This document shows, piece by piece, positions 10,880 to 22,524 of a DNA stretch of 64,000 bases; position 1 is the first letter of the stretch, and every line of letters begins with the position of its first letter. Made by a program: the position numbers and the translations under genes. Below the pieces are notes generated by a model that ran no database searches, was not told the origin of the DNA, and saw only the letters and a program-made list of their open reading frames with translations. This stretch comes from Diabrotica undecimpunctata (Eukaryota; Arthropoda; Insecta; Coleoptera; Chrysomelidae), in assembly GCF_040954645.1 (NCBI RefSeq), contig NC_092803.1, positions 118,809,461 through 118,873,460 of the forward strand, given 5' to 3'.

Positions 10880-12330
10880 CCTCCTTAAGTGCTCGTAATA
10901 CTTAAACAGCCCTACATATATCTTCTTCATTGTATCTTTCCCATATAATGAGTCTTAAAATTTTACATTTTGGTCCCCTCATCACGTGGCTTAGGTATTT
11001 AAGTTTTCTTATTTGTATAGTGGTGTATTTTACCAATACTCTCCACTCTCCAGTACCTATTTATTTGTAATTCTATCAGTCCATGATATTTTTAACAATC
11101 TGCGGTATAACCAGAGTTCGAAAGCCTTGATTCTTTTTAAATTACATTTTTTAATGTCTAAGTCTCAGCTACTTATAATAATATTACAAATATATAACAA
11201 CTAATGATACGTAGTCTGCCAAATTAAGATTTCTGCACGTCAAGAGTGCAGACTCGTATATATATAAAATTATATAAATATATAAAAAAAGTTCCCAAGT
11301 ACTGATATTTTTCTACTTATTCAATCACGTTACCATTTATTGTCAATATGTGGTGTATATTTTGTGGTCTTTTTTTAATTAGCATATATATCGTTTTTTG
11401 GCGTTTATAGTAATTCCCATCTTAGCACTATTCATACTTACGCTATCGATTAAATGTTGTAGGTCTTCTCTGATCGTTGCAATAATTACAGTGTCATCTG
11501 TATATTGTAAGTTGTTAATTAATTTTCCGTTAACGGTAACTGCCGCTTTGATATTTTTAAGCGCGTTTTTGAAAATTTCTTTAGAATATAAGTTGAACAA
11601 AAGTGGCGATAAAACGCATACCTACTTGTCTAAATCTTTTAAAGATCCTTATTACTTTTGACTGTTGGTCATCATTTTGAACTATGACACTTTGGATTTA
11701 ATATAATGTTTGAATTATTTTTATTTTACTGTGCTTATTCATAAGTATTGATATTATTTATTCATGTCCTACTCTATTGAAAGCTTTTTCGTAGACAACA
11801 AAGCACAAGTGCAGGTCAAAGTTTACATACTGACATTGCTTAATCAGTATGTTAATGGCAAGTAGTACTTCTCATGTACCCATTCCATTTTGAAATCCGA
11901 ACTGAGTCTCATCAATCTAGTCTTCTAACTTTTTATAGATTCTCTGATGTATTAATTTAAGCAGTACTTTTAAAGAATGCCTCATAAAGGTCAGTATTAG
12001 TCAAAACACTCATTAACTGCTTGTTTTTTAGGGATGGTTATAAATGCTGACCTCAACCACTAGTTTTAACAGTTCTACAGGTGTTTCGCCTAATCCAGCT
12101 GCCTTATTATCTTTAAAGTTTTTGATAACATTTGATTTCATCTATCGTGATCTTCGATCTCTCTAAAGGATTTAATTCTTGTATCTTCTGCATTTCACTC
12201 TGTTATCTTGGAAAATTTCTCTAATGTGCTCCCCATCTTCTTAATTTTTCGGGTAAATCTGTTAACAGTACTTGTTTCTTGTCTATGATGTGTCCTTGTT
12301 GACTTGTTTGACCCATTACGTCGATTTGAT
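10880..12330 (-). pseudogene. LINE copy E, RT and C-terminus, heavily decayed
   Basis: Minus strand. The pre-RT signature KDNKAAGLGETPVELLKLV is near 12090, TQFGFQNGMGT near 11900, and the catalytic box LQYTDDTVIIA near 11500 in a 73-residue open stretch (11379-11600). The C-terminal part ends near 10930 with LKYLSHVMRGPKCKILRLII, a pattern shared with the remnants at 30640-31090, 41160-41483 and 53455-54720. YTDD is a variant of the usual YADD box. Many stops; no ORF longer than about 90 codons. Confidence 0.75.
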
Positions 12331-12599
12331 CCCAGTCACTACTTTAATATTTTTGTGCATATTTGTTATACCATATTTTGTTTCTATTTCTTCTATCTCT
12401 TTACATTGTTTCGTCGTTAAGCTTTTCTGGTTTTACTGTGACACCAATAGGAATATCCTTAGGACTGGCGCTTTTTAAATTTTTCCCTTTTGTTTTATAT
12501 TGTCTTTTTTTTATGCAACTCTGTGTTGTGAGCTACTTAAGCTCCACAACTATGTTATTCTTAGTGGTTTTGTAAAGCAAGAAGCTTTTTGAAAATTTA

Positions 12600-13690
12600 A
12601 GTTTGAAGTAAGGCTGTCCTATATTTCTTACGTAGGTTTTTGCCATTTTTCTCCAGTTTCGAGATATTCAATCCTGTTCAAGCTTTTTTACTTCACCATA
12701 ATGTTTGAATACGTCGTGATATTCTTTTATGGTAGGATTATCTTTTTTGCCTTCAAATCTCGTTTTATCATCCCGAAGACTCGGTCCGCTGGTATATATG
12801 AATGACCTGTCACAGAAAACACCAACCCAGTTTTTTTAATGACTTAAGGTAATATAGTCACCAGCAATACATGGTGATTATGTGTATATTTTTATTTTGT
12901 CCAGGGCAACCATCTACTAACTTTACTTTGTTAAGCTTAAACCTGATTCTTCAATGCGGCTGGTTAGTTCAGTGCACAAATTTGAGGCAACTTCATTTGT
13001 TGACTTTTGTCCTTTATCTTCTGTCCATGTGGAAACAGAAACATTTTCAGGATTAAGCTTTGGACGCGAAGTGCTACAAGTAACGGCTACAGCAATAGAG
13101 CTGGCGGCTATAGTATCGCTAAGTTTTGGCAATACCTAATTCTTCTGGCAATAAAACGATAAAATCAAACAATTGTCAGGTTTTCCTTGAGATTTTCAAA
13201 AAAAGACTTGGCCTTTCTTTTATGTATAAGCTTTTTGGTCAACAGCTCCTTACAATTTTCAATATTTTTCTCAACCTTTAAGCATTTTCCCATTTCCAAA
13301 CAAAAATTGCACTCGACAGTATCTGAGGTTCCAAAACTAATATTAAATGTAGCGTTAAAAATGTGCCGGAAATAGGAATCCTTTACTTTCAGTTATTTTG
13401 TTATTGATGCATTGTATGACACAGACAATTTGGTAATATTCGATTTACTTGGCGGGTATACCCGGCAACTTTTACCTTACTTATCAAAGTAAATGTGAGA
13501 TTTGCTAAAACCTCCTCTAGTTTCAATCGGCACGTGAGCCGCGCGACTTTTAAAGTGCTAAAAAACTCCGGCCACTCTATGCTTCGTATTTTTCTAAAAA
13601 AGTCCGTTGGCAAACAGAGGTAGTATAAATTCGATACGTAAAAGTCATTCCCCTGGTCTGGCTTTCCGCTCTTTTGTTGGGCCATATTCT
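12600..13690 (-). pseudogene. Decayed repeat-type insect protein with GQNKN motif, copy 1
   Basis: Minus-strand translation across several frames gives, in order, a 94-residue N-terminal frame (13401-13685), NISFGTSDTVECNFCLEMGK near 13330, LPKLSDTIA near 13120, STWTEDKGQKSTNEVASNLC near 13010, LKLVDGCPGQNKN near 12905 and FSVTGHSYIPADRVFG near 12800. I recall this motif order (cysteine pair, TWxE..G.NE, D-x-C-x-GQNKN, GHSxxPxDRxFG) from a multicopy uncharacterised protein family in insect genomes. The spaced acidic residues suggest a transposase-like enzyme, but that is inference. Stops and frame changes make it inactive. A second, different member lies at 20985-21820. Confidence 0.5.
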
Positions 13691-15878
13691 CTGTGGAGTA
13701 CTAGCACACACGTACTTCAACAAAAATGCATCTAGGTTCTGCTTTTCTGACACTAGTTACGTGCAAATTGTTGAAAACTATAACATAATATACTCATATA
13801 ATAGAAACTATTCATACATAGTGATGTTCTGCGCCACAAAGCTTATTATTAAAGAAGGAAAGACACTTATCTCAAACGTTTTTTGATATATTTCTTCCGA
13901 TTATCTGGGTCTCTCGTAGTTTTACGGTCCTTTCCAGGCATAATTTAAGCGATTACTGCATCTATACTCCCCGTACAATGTACAATAAGCAATAATATAA
14001 AATAAAAAAAACAAAGCGCAAAAACTCTTGATGGTTAGGTTGGAACTGACAATACTCTTATCTGTGGAACTGACAACATAACATGCAGTAGGAAGCAGAA
14101 AGCAGAAACAAAGATCGCGTGATTGAGAGGCGAGAGCATTGCTGACTGGTCGAGAGGCGCGGCTGTGATGAGTTGTCTTTGACTCTGAGTTCCTGTTCAA
14201 AGAGTCGTTTTTGAAACTAAGGTTAATTTTTAACTAAGATTTAAAGCGGCAAGAGCCGAGTTTATAACGCATTTTTTTCATAAATAAATAGGGCTTCTCA
14301 TAAAGAATACGAATCTTCTATAAAATAAAAATCGGTCGAGGTGGGCTAAAGTCGTCTTTGTGAATATGCTACTTATATAGAGAATTTATAATCATATACA
14401 TCTATACAGTATTATATAAATTATTTATTATTACTAAAACAGTGAAACTACCATTATAAAACACCGATTTCTTCAAAGGCCAATTAAAAACACCTCCACG
14501 TCCGAATTTTTTCGCAATTACTCCTTTTATCTTGTCTGTAGAATTTCCTGAATTAAATATATTGGAAACGGTAATTTTATTTATTTCATTCCATAAAAAT
14601 TACTTATTTAAACGCACTAAATTGTCTAAAGAAACTTTAGAAATAATTACTACAATGAAAATCGAGACAGCATTGCATAGAAATAGATCCTTAATAAACC
14701 ACACACACGGATCGGCTGTCTTCTATTCCCTACGATCGGCATTCTAACCACGTTCTTTTACTTCATCAAACAGTACCGTATTTAACAGCTTTATTAATGC
14801 CTTTTGTGTACTCGACCGGAGGAGAGCATTGTGAGCGGCTGGTTTTTCAGTAGTTGACTATACTTTTGCTTATTTACTTACTTGGCTTCTCAGACCGAAT
14901 ACATATTATTGAACGATCTAATATTTGTTTTTGTACCTTCTCCATGAAAGGAATAAAGAGCATCGGCAAATTGAAAAGAAGGTATCTACAAATAGACGAG
15001 ACGAGACGAACAGTAAAGAATAAAAACTGCTGCTTTACTTCTGTAAAAAAAATTAGCTGAGTGAATTTTGATTGGTGAAAGAATAACGAGAAAGTCACCA
15101 AAGGTATAAAAAATTGAAAGGAAAATATTATATTGATTATACCTAACTCTTACCTATGTTTTTAGTTGAATTTAACATTACCGAAAAGCGAACATCTTTT
15201 TTCGGAATTTTACTAACCAAAACGTTTCAAAAACTTTTATGAGTAAATTAAGTGTATGTTGTTTAAAAAATATCGAATTCTATTACTATACAAAGTACTA
15301 TAGCTCAAAAACTCATTTGTAGAAGCGATCTAGCTGTTTTTTTTAAGTCATCTTCATTTTCCAGAGAAAAATGATGGTTTAATTTTTTTTTTTTTTAATA
15401 ATTACACTTGCCTTGCAGCCCATATTTCTGTACACATATAAGAATATCTAAAGATTAGGAAATTTTAAATCAAACAGCGTTACTAAGATCCATCCTGGTA
15501 AGAACTTCAAATCGTACTGTCAACACAACTACCCAAATAATGATCCTGCTAGACAGTTAATAATATTCTTAATGAATTATATAATATTTTAAAAGAAAAC
15601 AAATAATAGAGTACGAAAATTTTTGGGAGATACACCGACATACCAAGTCACCTAGGACTCGATAACATGGAAAGAGTCCCACCAGAGCTCAATCCTTTTG
15701 ATACCGTAGGTATCTGGGATGAGTGAATTTTCCCCTTGGAGGGAGTGTGAGCCGTATGGCTAAATCTGGATTTAAAATAATACCAAAAATACGTAAGCCT
15801 ACTGAATAATGAAGCTTGAAGAGTTTTCTTGAATCCAAACTTGTTTCATTGTTCAATGTCGTTTTAGGTGGAAAAAGT
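13691..15878. other. 2.2 kb without recognisable gene
   Basis: AT-rich, with short frames on both strands that look like chance. No inverted ends, no tRNA-like boxes and no RT or transposase words were found. The segment 15620-15780 is less AT-rich and could be a 3' UTR of a lost element. Confidence 0.4.
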
Positions 15879-18760
15879 TCTTCTTCTTCTTCTTCCTACT
15901 TTATAAATAGGCAAAATGCCTGTTTTACTTCGGTTTTTAGTCTTAATTGACGTTGTCTGACCATCTTTTCCTCGGTCGTCCCAATGATCTTCTTCCATTT
16001 GGCGATTTGTCTCTTGCTATTTGTACTATTCTATTTTCTGTCATTCTTTCGATGTGTTGATTCCATTCCACTTTTCTTCTTTTGGTCCACGCGTTTATTT
16101 CCTCTATACCACATCTCGCTCGTATTTCCTCACTCTTACTCTGTCTCTTAGAGTTTGGTTTGTTATTTTTCGTAAGACTTTCATTTCTGTTGTTTCCAGT
16201 AGTCTTTGTGTTTTCGCCGTATCTGCTCTTGTTTCCGCTGTGTGCGTCATTATCGGTCTTATTGTTGATTTATATATCCTGGTTTTCGTTTCCGTTCTGA
16301 GGTATTTGTTTCTCCAGATTGTGTTGTTGAGACATCCCTCTTTTCTGTTTGCCATGTTCACTTGTTTTTGTACTTCTTCCACTTTTTCGTAGCTTGACAG
16401 TTTTATTCCCAAGTATTCAGTTTCCATCACTTGTTCTATTATTTTGTTATTTACGCCTAGTTTGCATCGTCTCGGTTCCGCTGATATCACTATGGCTTTA
16501 GTTTTCTTTGTTGAGATCTCCATGTTGTATATGAGCGCCGTATCTTCGAATTCTTTAATTAATCATTGTAGGTCATCTTCATTTTCGGCTGTTATTATGG
16601 CGTCGTCGGCGTAGCATATTATCCTTATATCCTTTTCTCCCAGTCTTTATCCTCTTCTTTTTTAACTTTCTTTATGATTTCATCCATTATCAGATTAAAT
16701 ATTAATGGGCTCAGCGAAACTCCTTGTCTAATGCCAGTTTCATATTTGATAGGTTGTGATAGTTTTCCTTTACATCTTACTATAGCTATGTTATCTTTAT
16801 ATATATTCTCAATGGTTTTTACTAAATCCAGTGATATTTCCTTTTCATATAATAAATGTATCGCGTCCCGAATTCTCACTCTATCAAACGCTTTCTTCAA
16901 ATCTATCAGACACATATTATGCTGGTTTGTTGTATTCCAGCGACTTTTCTTTTATTTGCCTTATTACAAAAACTGCATCCGTGCATGATCTTCCTGTCCG
17001 AAATCCTTGCTGTTCCTCTTTCAGAGATATTCGTTCGTTTGTTTTTGTCGCTATTATTTCTGTTGTCATTTTGAGTGTTGTATTTAATAGATTCGATAAT
17101 TATTGGGGTCTTTCTTATCTCCTTTTTTGAAGAACATCACCATGATCGCTCTCCTCCATTCATATGGTATTCTGTTCGTGGTGATTATTTTAATAATAAG
17201 AAGTTGCAGTTGTTGTACAAGGTGATCACCTCCATATTTTAAGAGTTCATTTGGTATTTGATCTTCTCCTGGTGACTTTCTGTTTTTTAATTTGTTTATT
17301 TCTTCTTTCACATCGTTTTGAGAGATTTCGGTCTTTTCCTCAGTTATTATATTTGGCGTTTCTGGTAAAGGTTCTTTGTTTTGTTTTTTAAACATTTCTG
17401 TCAAGAAGGCCACCCATGTATCCTCTTGTATGTGTTCTATTTCAACTAGCTCTTTCATTTCGCGTCTTTGTTGTCTTATGAAGCGCCATACTTGTTTCTG
17501 TTGTCCATAGAAATCCATTTCTAGTCCTTTTGTGAATCTTTCCCAGTAATCTGTTTTTATTTTTCTTACCATTTGATGAGTTTCAGTTCTTATTCTTTTA
17601 TATTCTTCATATGATTTATTTGTTTTTTCTGACTTATATTTTAGGAAAGCTTTCTTTTTTTGGTGACATTTTTGTTTAACCTCTAGTGTAAACCATGGTG
17701 TTTTCGTTGACCACTTTTTGTTTATTATTTTCATTCCAAGTGCTTCTCGGGCAGCATCCAGAATATTTTTCTTAAGTTTTCTCCAGCTAGTCCCTACATT
17801 GCTTTCATTTTCGATATTCTCCATTTGTATTTTCTGTTCTAGTCTTTTTTGATATAATGATTTTATGGAGTCATCTCTTAAATTTTCTATTTTTAATATT
17901 TCCTCTGAATTAGTTTGTTTAAGCTTCTCTTTCCATCTTTCATTGAATCTAATTTTACCAAGTACCAAATAGTGATCGCTTCCCATATTCGGTGACGTCA
18001 AACTTCTCACATCCACTATCTGTTTATGGTGAATATTTCTGTTTGTGACCACATAATCTATCATTGATCTATGTCCTCTTGTATTTTCAAACGTGTATTT
18101 GTGTTGAATTTTATGATTAAAAAATGTGTTGGTTATCCTTAGTTCGTTTAATGTGCAGAATTCCACCATTCTCTTTACGTTTTCATTGATAACTCTTTCA
18201 TTAAACCTTTGTTTTATTCCTGGTGTTACTGTGTCTCCTATTCTGGCATTGAAATCTCCCAATAATATAAGTAATTCATTTTGCTTCACTTCTCTTTCCA
18301 CTAATGTTTGTAGCTCATCATAGAATTCTTCTTTATCGCCGTCAGGTTTGCAGTCTTCTTGTGCATATATCCCTATAATGTTAATAATTCTGCTGTTCGC
18401 CCTAATTTTTACTAAAAGTATTCTCTGAGATATGTACGGGCACTCTTTAATTTGATCTTTATATATTTTGTTTTGATCATTATTGCTACACCTTCCTTTG
18501 CTCTTTCTTGTTTCGGAAACCTACTATATATTAGTAAATATTCTACATCCGCGTCTGTCCTTTACCTTTCCTCTTTGTTTCCTGTAGGGCGCAGATATCT
18601 ATTTGATATTCTCTCAACCCTTTTTCCATTTGCTGATCTCGGTTATTTAGGCTTTTTATGTTCCACTTCGCCACTCTCTATATATTTTTCGTTTTCCAGT
18701 TCGTCGTCCTTTTTCTCGCCTTTGTCGTTACCATATTTTCTATCCTAGTCCGAGGCTCGT
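15879..18760 (-). mobile_element. LINE F, nearly full length, minus strand
   Basis: A LINE of about 2.9 kb with an AAG-type 3' tail (CTTCTTCTTCTTCTTC at 15879-15896 on the plus strand). The endonuclease starts near 18670 (NMKVATWNIKSLNNRDQ) and continues into the 405-codon frame listed separately. RT motifs follow in other frames: LIDLKKAFDRVRIRDAIHLL (near 16900), TGIRQGVSLSPLIFN (16740) and the YADDAIITAENEDD box (16600). The C-terminal ORF (16104-16523) has YLGIKLSSY and ends near 15950. The endonuclease-RT order, no RNase H and a microsatellite tail fit the RTE-like group. Breaks near 17084, 16915, 16600 and 18301 inactivate it. A second copy is at 19075-20187. Confidence 0.9.
17084..18301 (-). 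pseudogene. Longest open piece of LINE F: endonuclease to RT start, 405 aa
   Basis: Residues 1-95 are the second half of an APE-type endonuclease: LLGDFNARIGD (residues 12-22), TFFNHKIQHKYTFEN, and the closing NMGSDHYLVLGKIRF (about 105-119), which holds the catalytic His of the SDH box. Residues 130-300 are a lysine-rich linker with WFTLEVKQKCHQKKKAF. The RT begins at about 330 with INKLKNRKSPGEDQIPNELL and runs through FFKKGDKKDPNNYR, then a stop where the family has the next RT motif. The upstream endonuclease N-terminus continues beyond the first Met (18302-18680), so this Met is not the real start. Confidence 0.85.
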
Positions 18761-19074
18761 CACCGGTTCTTTGAGTTTTTTTTTATTTTTATATATGGCA
18801 GGCTGCTAACCTAACCCTACAACCCTCCTCCTTTATCCGGGCTTGGAACCGGCAACATCACCCACCAAGCTACTCGATCCACCTAGTGGGCAATGCAGGC
18901 GGAGTTGGTGGAAAAAGCATAAGATGGAAACAGACGATTCGTCTTCGAAAGACTTTACTAAACTGACTGTAATGAATGTGTCGAAAGTAATGAATATTTA
19001 TATATGACGTTGTGACAGTTAACACCTCATAAATACGAGAGGCTTTGAAAATGAGAAATAATTCTTAACAGCAA
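18761..19074. other. Spacer between the two inverted LINE F copies
   Basis: 18780-18900 reads like LINE 5' UTR with a TAACCTAACCC word. 18905-19070, on the minus strand, gives weak similarity to the region after the HTH of Tigger-type transposases (LSQRHI, then TVSLVKSFEDE), so it may be the continuation of the transposase at 20190-20575 that the LINE copy interrupts. That link is inferred from position and two short words only. Confidence 0.35.
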
Positions 19075-20187
19075 GAGAAACAGCAAGGATTTCGGACAGG
19101 AAGATCATGCACGGATGCAATTTTTGTAATAAGACAAATAAAAGAAAAGTCACTGGAATACAACAAACCAGAATATATGTGGCTGATAGATTTGAAGAAA
19201 GCGTTTGATAGAGTGAGAATTCGGGACGCGATACATTTATTATATGAAAAGGGAATATCACTGGATTTAGTAAAAACCATTGAGAATATATATTAAGATA
19301 ACATAGCTATGGTAAGATGTCAAGGAAAACTATCCCAACCTATCAAATATGAAACTGGCATTAGACAAGGAGATTCGCTGAGCCCATTAATATTTAATCT
19401 GATAATGGATGAAATCATAAAGAAAGTTAAAAAATGAAGAGGATATAGGATGACGCTGACGACGCCATAATAACAGCCGAAAATGAAGACGACCTACAAA
19501 GATTAATTAAGAATTCGAAGATACGGTGCTCATATACAACATGGAGATCTCAACAAAGAAAACTAAAATGATAGTGATATCAGCGGAACCGAGACAATGT
19601 AAACTAGTCGTAAAGAACAAAATTATAGAACAAGTGATGGAAACTGAATACTTGGGAATAAAACTGTCAAGCTACGGAAAAGTCGAAGAAGAAGTACAAA
19701 AACAAGTGAACATGGCAAACAGAGCAGCAAGATGTCTCAACAAGATCATCTGGAGAAACAAATACCTCACAACGGAAACGAAAACCAGGATATATAAATC
19801 AACAATAAGACCGATAATGACGTACACAGCGGAAACAAGAGCAGATACGGCGAAAACACAAAGACTACTGGAAACAACAGAAATGAAAGTCTTACGAAAA
19901 ATAACAAATCAAACTCTAAAAGACAGAGTAAGAAGTGAAATACGAGCGAAATGTATAGAGGAAATAAACGAGTGGACCAAAAGAAGAAAAGTGGAATGGA
20001 ATCAACACATCGAAAGAATGACAGAAAATAGAATAGTACGAATAGCAAGAGACAAATCGCCAAATGGAAGAAAATCATTGGGACGACCGAGGAAAAGATG
20101 GTCAGACAACGTCAACTGAGGCTAAAATCCGAAGTAAGACAGGCATTAAGCCTATTTATAAGGTAGAAAGAAGAAGAAGAAGAAGAA
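19075..20187 (+). mobile_element. LINE F second copy, 5'-truncated, plus strand
   Basis: This copy matches 15879-17045 in reverse at what looks like more than 95 percent identity. It starts inside the RT (QQGFRTGRSCTDAIFVIRQI), with FDRVRIRDAIHLLYEKGISL, TGIRQGDSLSPLIFN, a damaged ADD box near 19455 (a short deletion removes the tyrosine and shifts the frame), then a 197-codon C-terminal frame (19526-20119) ending in RKSLGRPRKRWSDNVN. The tail GAAGAAGAAGAAGAAG at 20168-20187 is the counterpart of the AAG tail of the first copy. It stops exactly at the conserved NNLPG of a transposase, so it is an insertion into that gene. Confidence 0.9.
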
Positions 20188-20189
20188 CT

Positions 20190-20575
20190 CCAGGTAAATT
20201 GTTTTTGAAAAGAGGCGATTGTCGACTTTGGGCATCCAAAAAACTATTGGTTAAATAGTTTATATCTCGCAAGTCAAGGGGAAATTCCCACTCGCCGCAT
20301 ATTGCAGCACGCTGTAAATAATACATGTTCTTCATTCGCGGAAAATACAGTCTGCCCAAAATTTTTTCTTTCATGTCGGCCATTATAGCGGTTATTAAGG
20401 ATTCGATAGGGAATTTTGTATTGTTCGGCAGCACGACGTAAGGACCATCCTTCTTTAAGAACTTTCTGGAGGGCATTTTCAACAATTACTTCGTCATAGT
20501 CCGTATATGGACGAGCACCAGGTTTTCTTATATAATTTCGAACCAGTTTTTCTGTAAAGATAGCACTAATTTAAG
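20190..20575 (-). pseudogene. psq/HTH N-terminus of a Tigger/pogo-type transposase, cut by LINE
   Basis: Minus strand in shifting frames: RNYIRKPGARPYTDYDEVIV (near 20530), LKEGWSLRRAAEQYKIPYRI (near 20440), NRYNGRHERKNFGQTVFS (near 20370), then DINYLTNSFLDAQSRQSP and FKNNLPG (near 20200). This is the pipsqueak-like helix-turn-helix followed by the start of the second DNA-binding region, as in Tigger/jerky-type transposases. The catalytic domain is not present. The sequence ends at the tail of the LINE F copy. Several frame changes predate or follow that insertion. Confidence 0.7.
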
Positions 20576-20597
20576 ATTTGTTCAGAAAAAATGCTAT

Positions 20598-20942
20598 CAA
20601 ATTCGCCCCTGGTGGAGATCAATTTCGCCCCACAGAGCTGATCAAATTAACCCCATTGTGAATTTTTAAATTTCCCGCCTAAATTATGATACCCTAAAAA
20701 ATAGCATGTTTACATGTGTTGATAGAGAACACGTAGCTATTAAGATAATTAGTTAAAATCGCTCATTTATTTGTAGTTTTTCTCAGGTACCGAAAAGTTA
20801 GGAAGCTAAAAAAACTTATCAAAAAATAGTTACAATTAAAACAAGCTTTTTTCCATAAAAAATATACTTAGGTACCTTAACTAAACAATATTCAGAATCA
20901 TTCGCAATTATCAATTTCGCCCCTTTGGATCAATTTCATCCC
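20598..20942 (+). repeat. Five short repeats of CAATTTCGCCCC type
   Basis: The 12-mer occurs at 20598-20609 (CAAATTCGCCCC), 20620-20631 (CAATTTCGCCCC), 20643-20654 (CAAATTAACCCC), 20912-20923 (CAATTTCGCCCC) and 20931-20942 (CAATTTCATCCC), always in the same direction. They lie just upstream of the psq-type transposase fragment, where a transposon end would have subterminal transposase-binding sites. The role is inferred from position. Confidence 0.6.
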
Positions 20943-20984
20943 ATTTTACGGTACTATAATCATTCGAATACCCGTCAAGAAGTT

Positions 20985-21820
20985 AAATGAGTTTTATCTC
21001 CCTTCTTTTAGGTATGACATCTAATCAGAAATTTATGCGTAATTGATTATATGTTTGTCACTGTTGTAACCGCATATTTGTACATAGTGATCATGTAGTT
21101 ATTTTTTTGCCTGTGACAGTTGTCACTATAAAAGATTACGTCAATTGCACTGCCAGCTTTGTCATTGGAGCAACGCAAATATTTGAGCACACAGCTTGCA
21201 ATTTCTGTGACCCATCTTTTTCTGCAGCTGTTTCATTGGCATTGCACACTTTCGTCATCCTTCAGTTCCGAAATACTCCGCCTGCGGACAAGAAAGTACT
21301 ACCTAAAGGTCGTAGACTGCAAGGATAGTAGAATCAGATCTTTCTTTGTCATTTATCTCTTCTTTACTGGACTTGGTCCTTTTTGGGTTGGTAGGAAATT
21401 AGGCTGTATGATTAAAAATACCTCTTTATTGGCAGAAGCTGACTCCTTGAAGGTTTGTCTCCTTCTTTTCGTTCAGATAATTCCTATGATGTACAGCGAT
21501 GGTTTTTTTTCCACCAATATACTGCCTTATAGTGTCAGACCTACAATAAAGACTTAAAATCCTTTGAATTTTTTCTATGTGAACCTTTGCACTAGTCACG
21601 AGTCCTTTCCTCTTATTTCTACACTCAGCACAACTGTGTTTATATCTGTGTCTTCGAAAGTGGTAAGAATGGCTCTGACAGAAAGGTCAAGGTCAAAGTT
21701 TTCTTGATTTTTTTGCAGGCACGAATTTTCACCCCTCTTTTGAGTTTTTGTTTTTTTTTTCTTGGCAATCGGGCTAAGTGCCCATCCAGCCAGCAGCAAA
21801 TGTGTAATAACGTTCATTTA
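20985..21820 (-). pseudogene. Decayed repeat-type insect protein with GQNKN-like motif, copy 2
   Basis: Minus strand: SELKDDESVQCQ near 21245, a stop, then NSCRKRWVTEIASCVLKYLR (near 21210), DVIFYSDNCHRQKNNYMITM (near 21120) and SITHKFLIRCHT (near 21040). The order NEIAS-like, then D-N-C-x-x-Q-x-N, then THKFLIxGHT parallels the copy at 12600-13690, but the two are only distantly alike. Frames at 21596-21817 may be more N-terminal sequence. Inactivated by stops. Confidence 0.45.
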
Positions 21821-22019
21821 AATTAACCTATTCTAACTAAACTAAATACACTACAATTCTGGAAATTAAAAGAAGACTACGATGGCAGAGGAACTAGGAT
21901 TACTTTTCGCACCTAGGGGCCATTCAAGGTGACTCACAGACAGAAAGTGTAGACCACGAAAAGTATAGGTAAAAAGGTAAAATATTTGGCGATTCAACAG
22001 AGGTAACGAGCTTAACACC

Positions 22020-22260
22020 TACACTAAAGTTTTAAGTTACACATTTTAATAAACTTAAGAATAATTTTATATACCTTGTACATATTTAATGATATCAATA
22101 AGGTAGATCGAAAAGGGGGGTATAATTTTTGCAATAATAAACTATTAATAAGTTCTTGTCTTTGTATTTCAAATTTACTACAAGCATAAAAAATGTGATC
22201 TAAGTCACAAACCACATGAGTTTTTGTTGATAACGGTTTAATCTACGTTGATACAGAGTG
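22020..22260 (-). pseudogene. LINE C-terminal fragment
   Basis: A 63-residue minus-strand frame reads CDLDHIFYACSKFEIQRQEL and NSLLLQKLYPPF. The C-x(4)-H-x(3)-C spacing after acidic residues is the zinc-knuckle-like end found after RNase H in I-type and related LINEs. No RT or RNase H stands next to it, so it is a short 5'-truncated insertion. Confidence 0.55.
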
Positions 22261-22524
22261 CTACTGAATGGTTGTAAATACAATATTTGTTAAATAAATA
22301 ATCTCATCACATCGCCGTATGTCTTGGTCTCAAAAGGTACAGATGTGTTATTAGCGTATGTTCATCTAATTTGTTTTTGAATGATTGGGTACATACGCAA
22401 ATGGCTTATTCCAAGTGAAGTAAACGACAATTTTTTGAATTTTAGGACTGTTAATAACGTTATCTTATTGTAAATTGGTTATGCTTATTTGTGTCCTTTT
22501 AATATGGAAGAAAATTTGGTGGGC

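Noticed and set aside
16021..16392. 123-aa hydrophobic plus-strand frame
   Set aside because: Antisense of the LINE F C-terminus on the minus strand.
19767..20078. 103-aa hydrophobic minus-strand frame resembling a membrane protein
   Set aside because: It is the antisense of the LINE C-terminal ORF at 19526-20119; A-rich coding DNA gives Phe/Leu-rich antisense frames.
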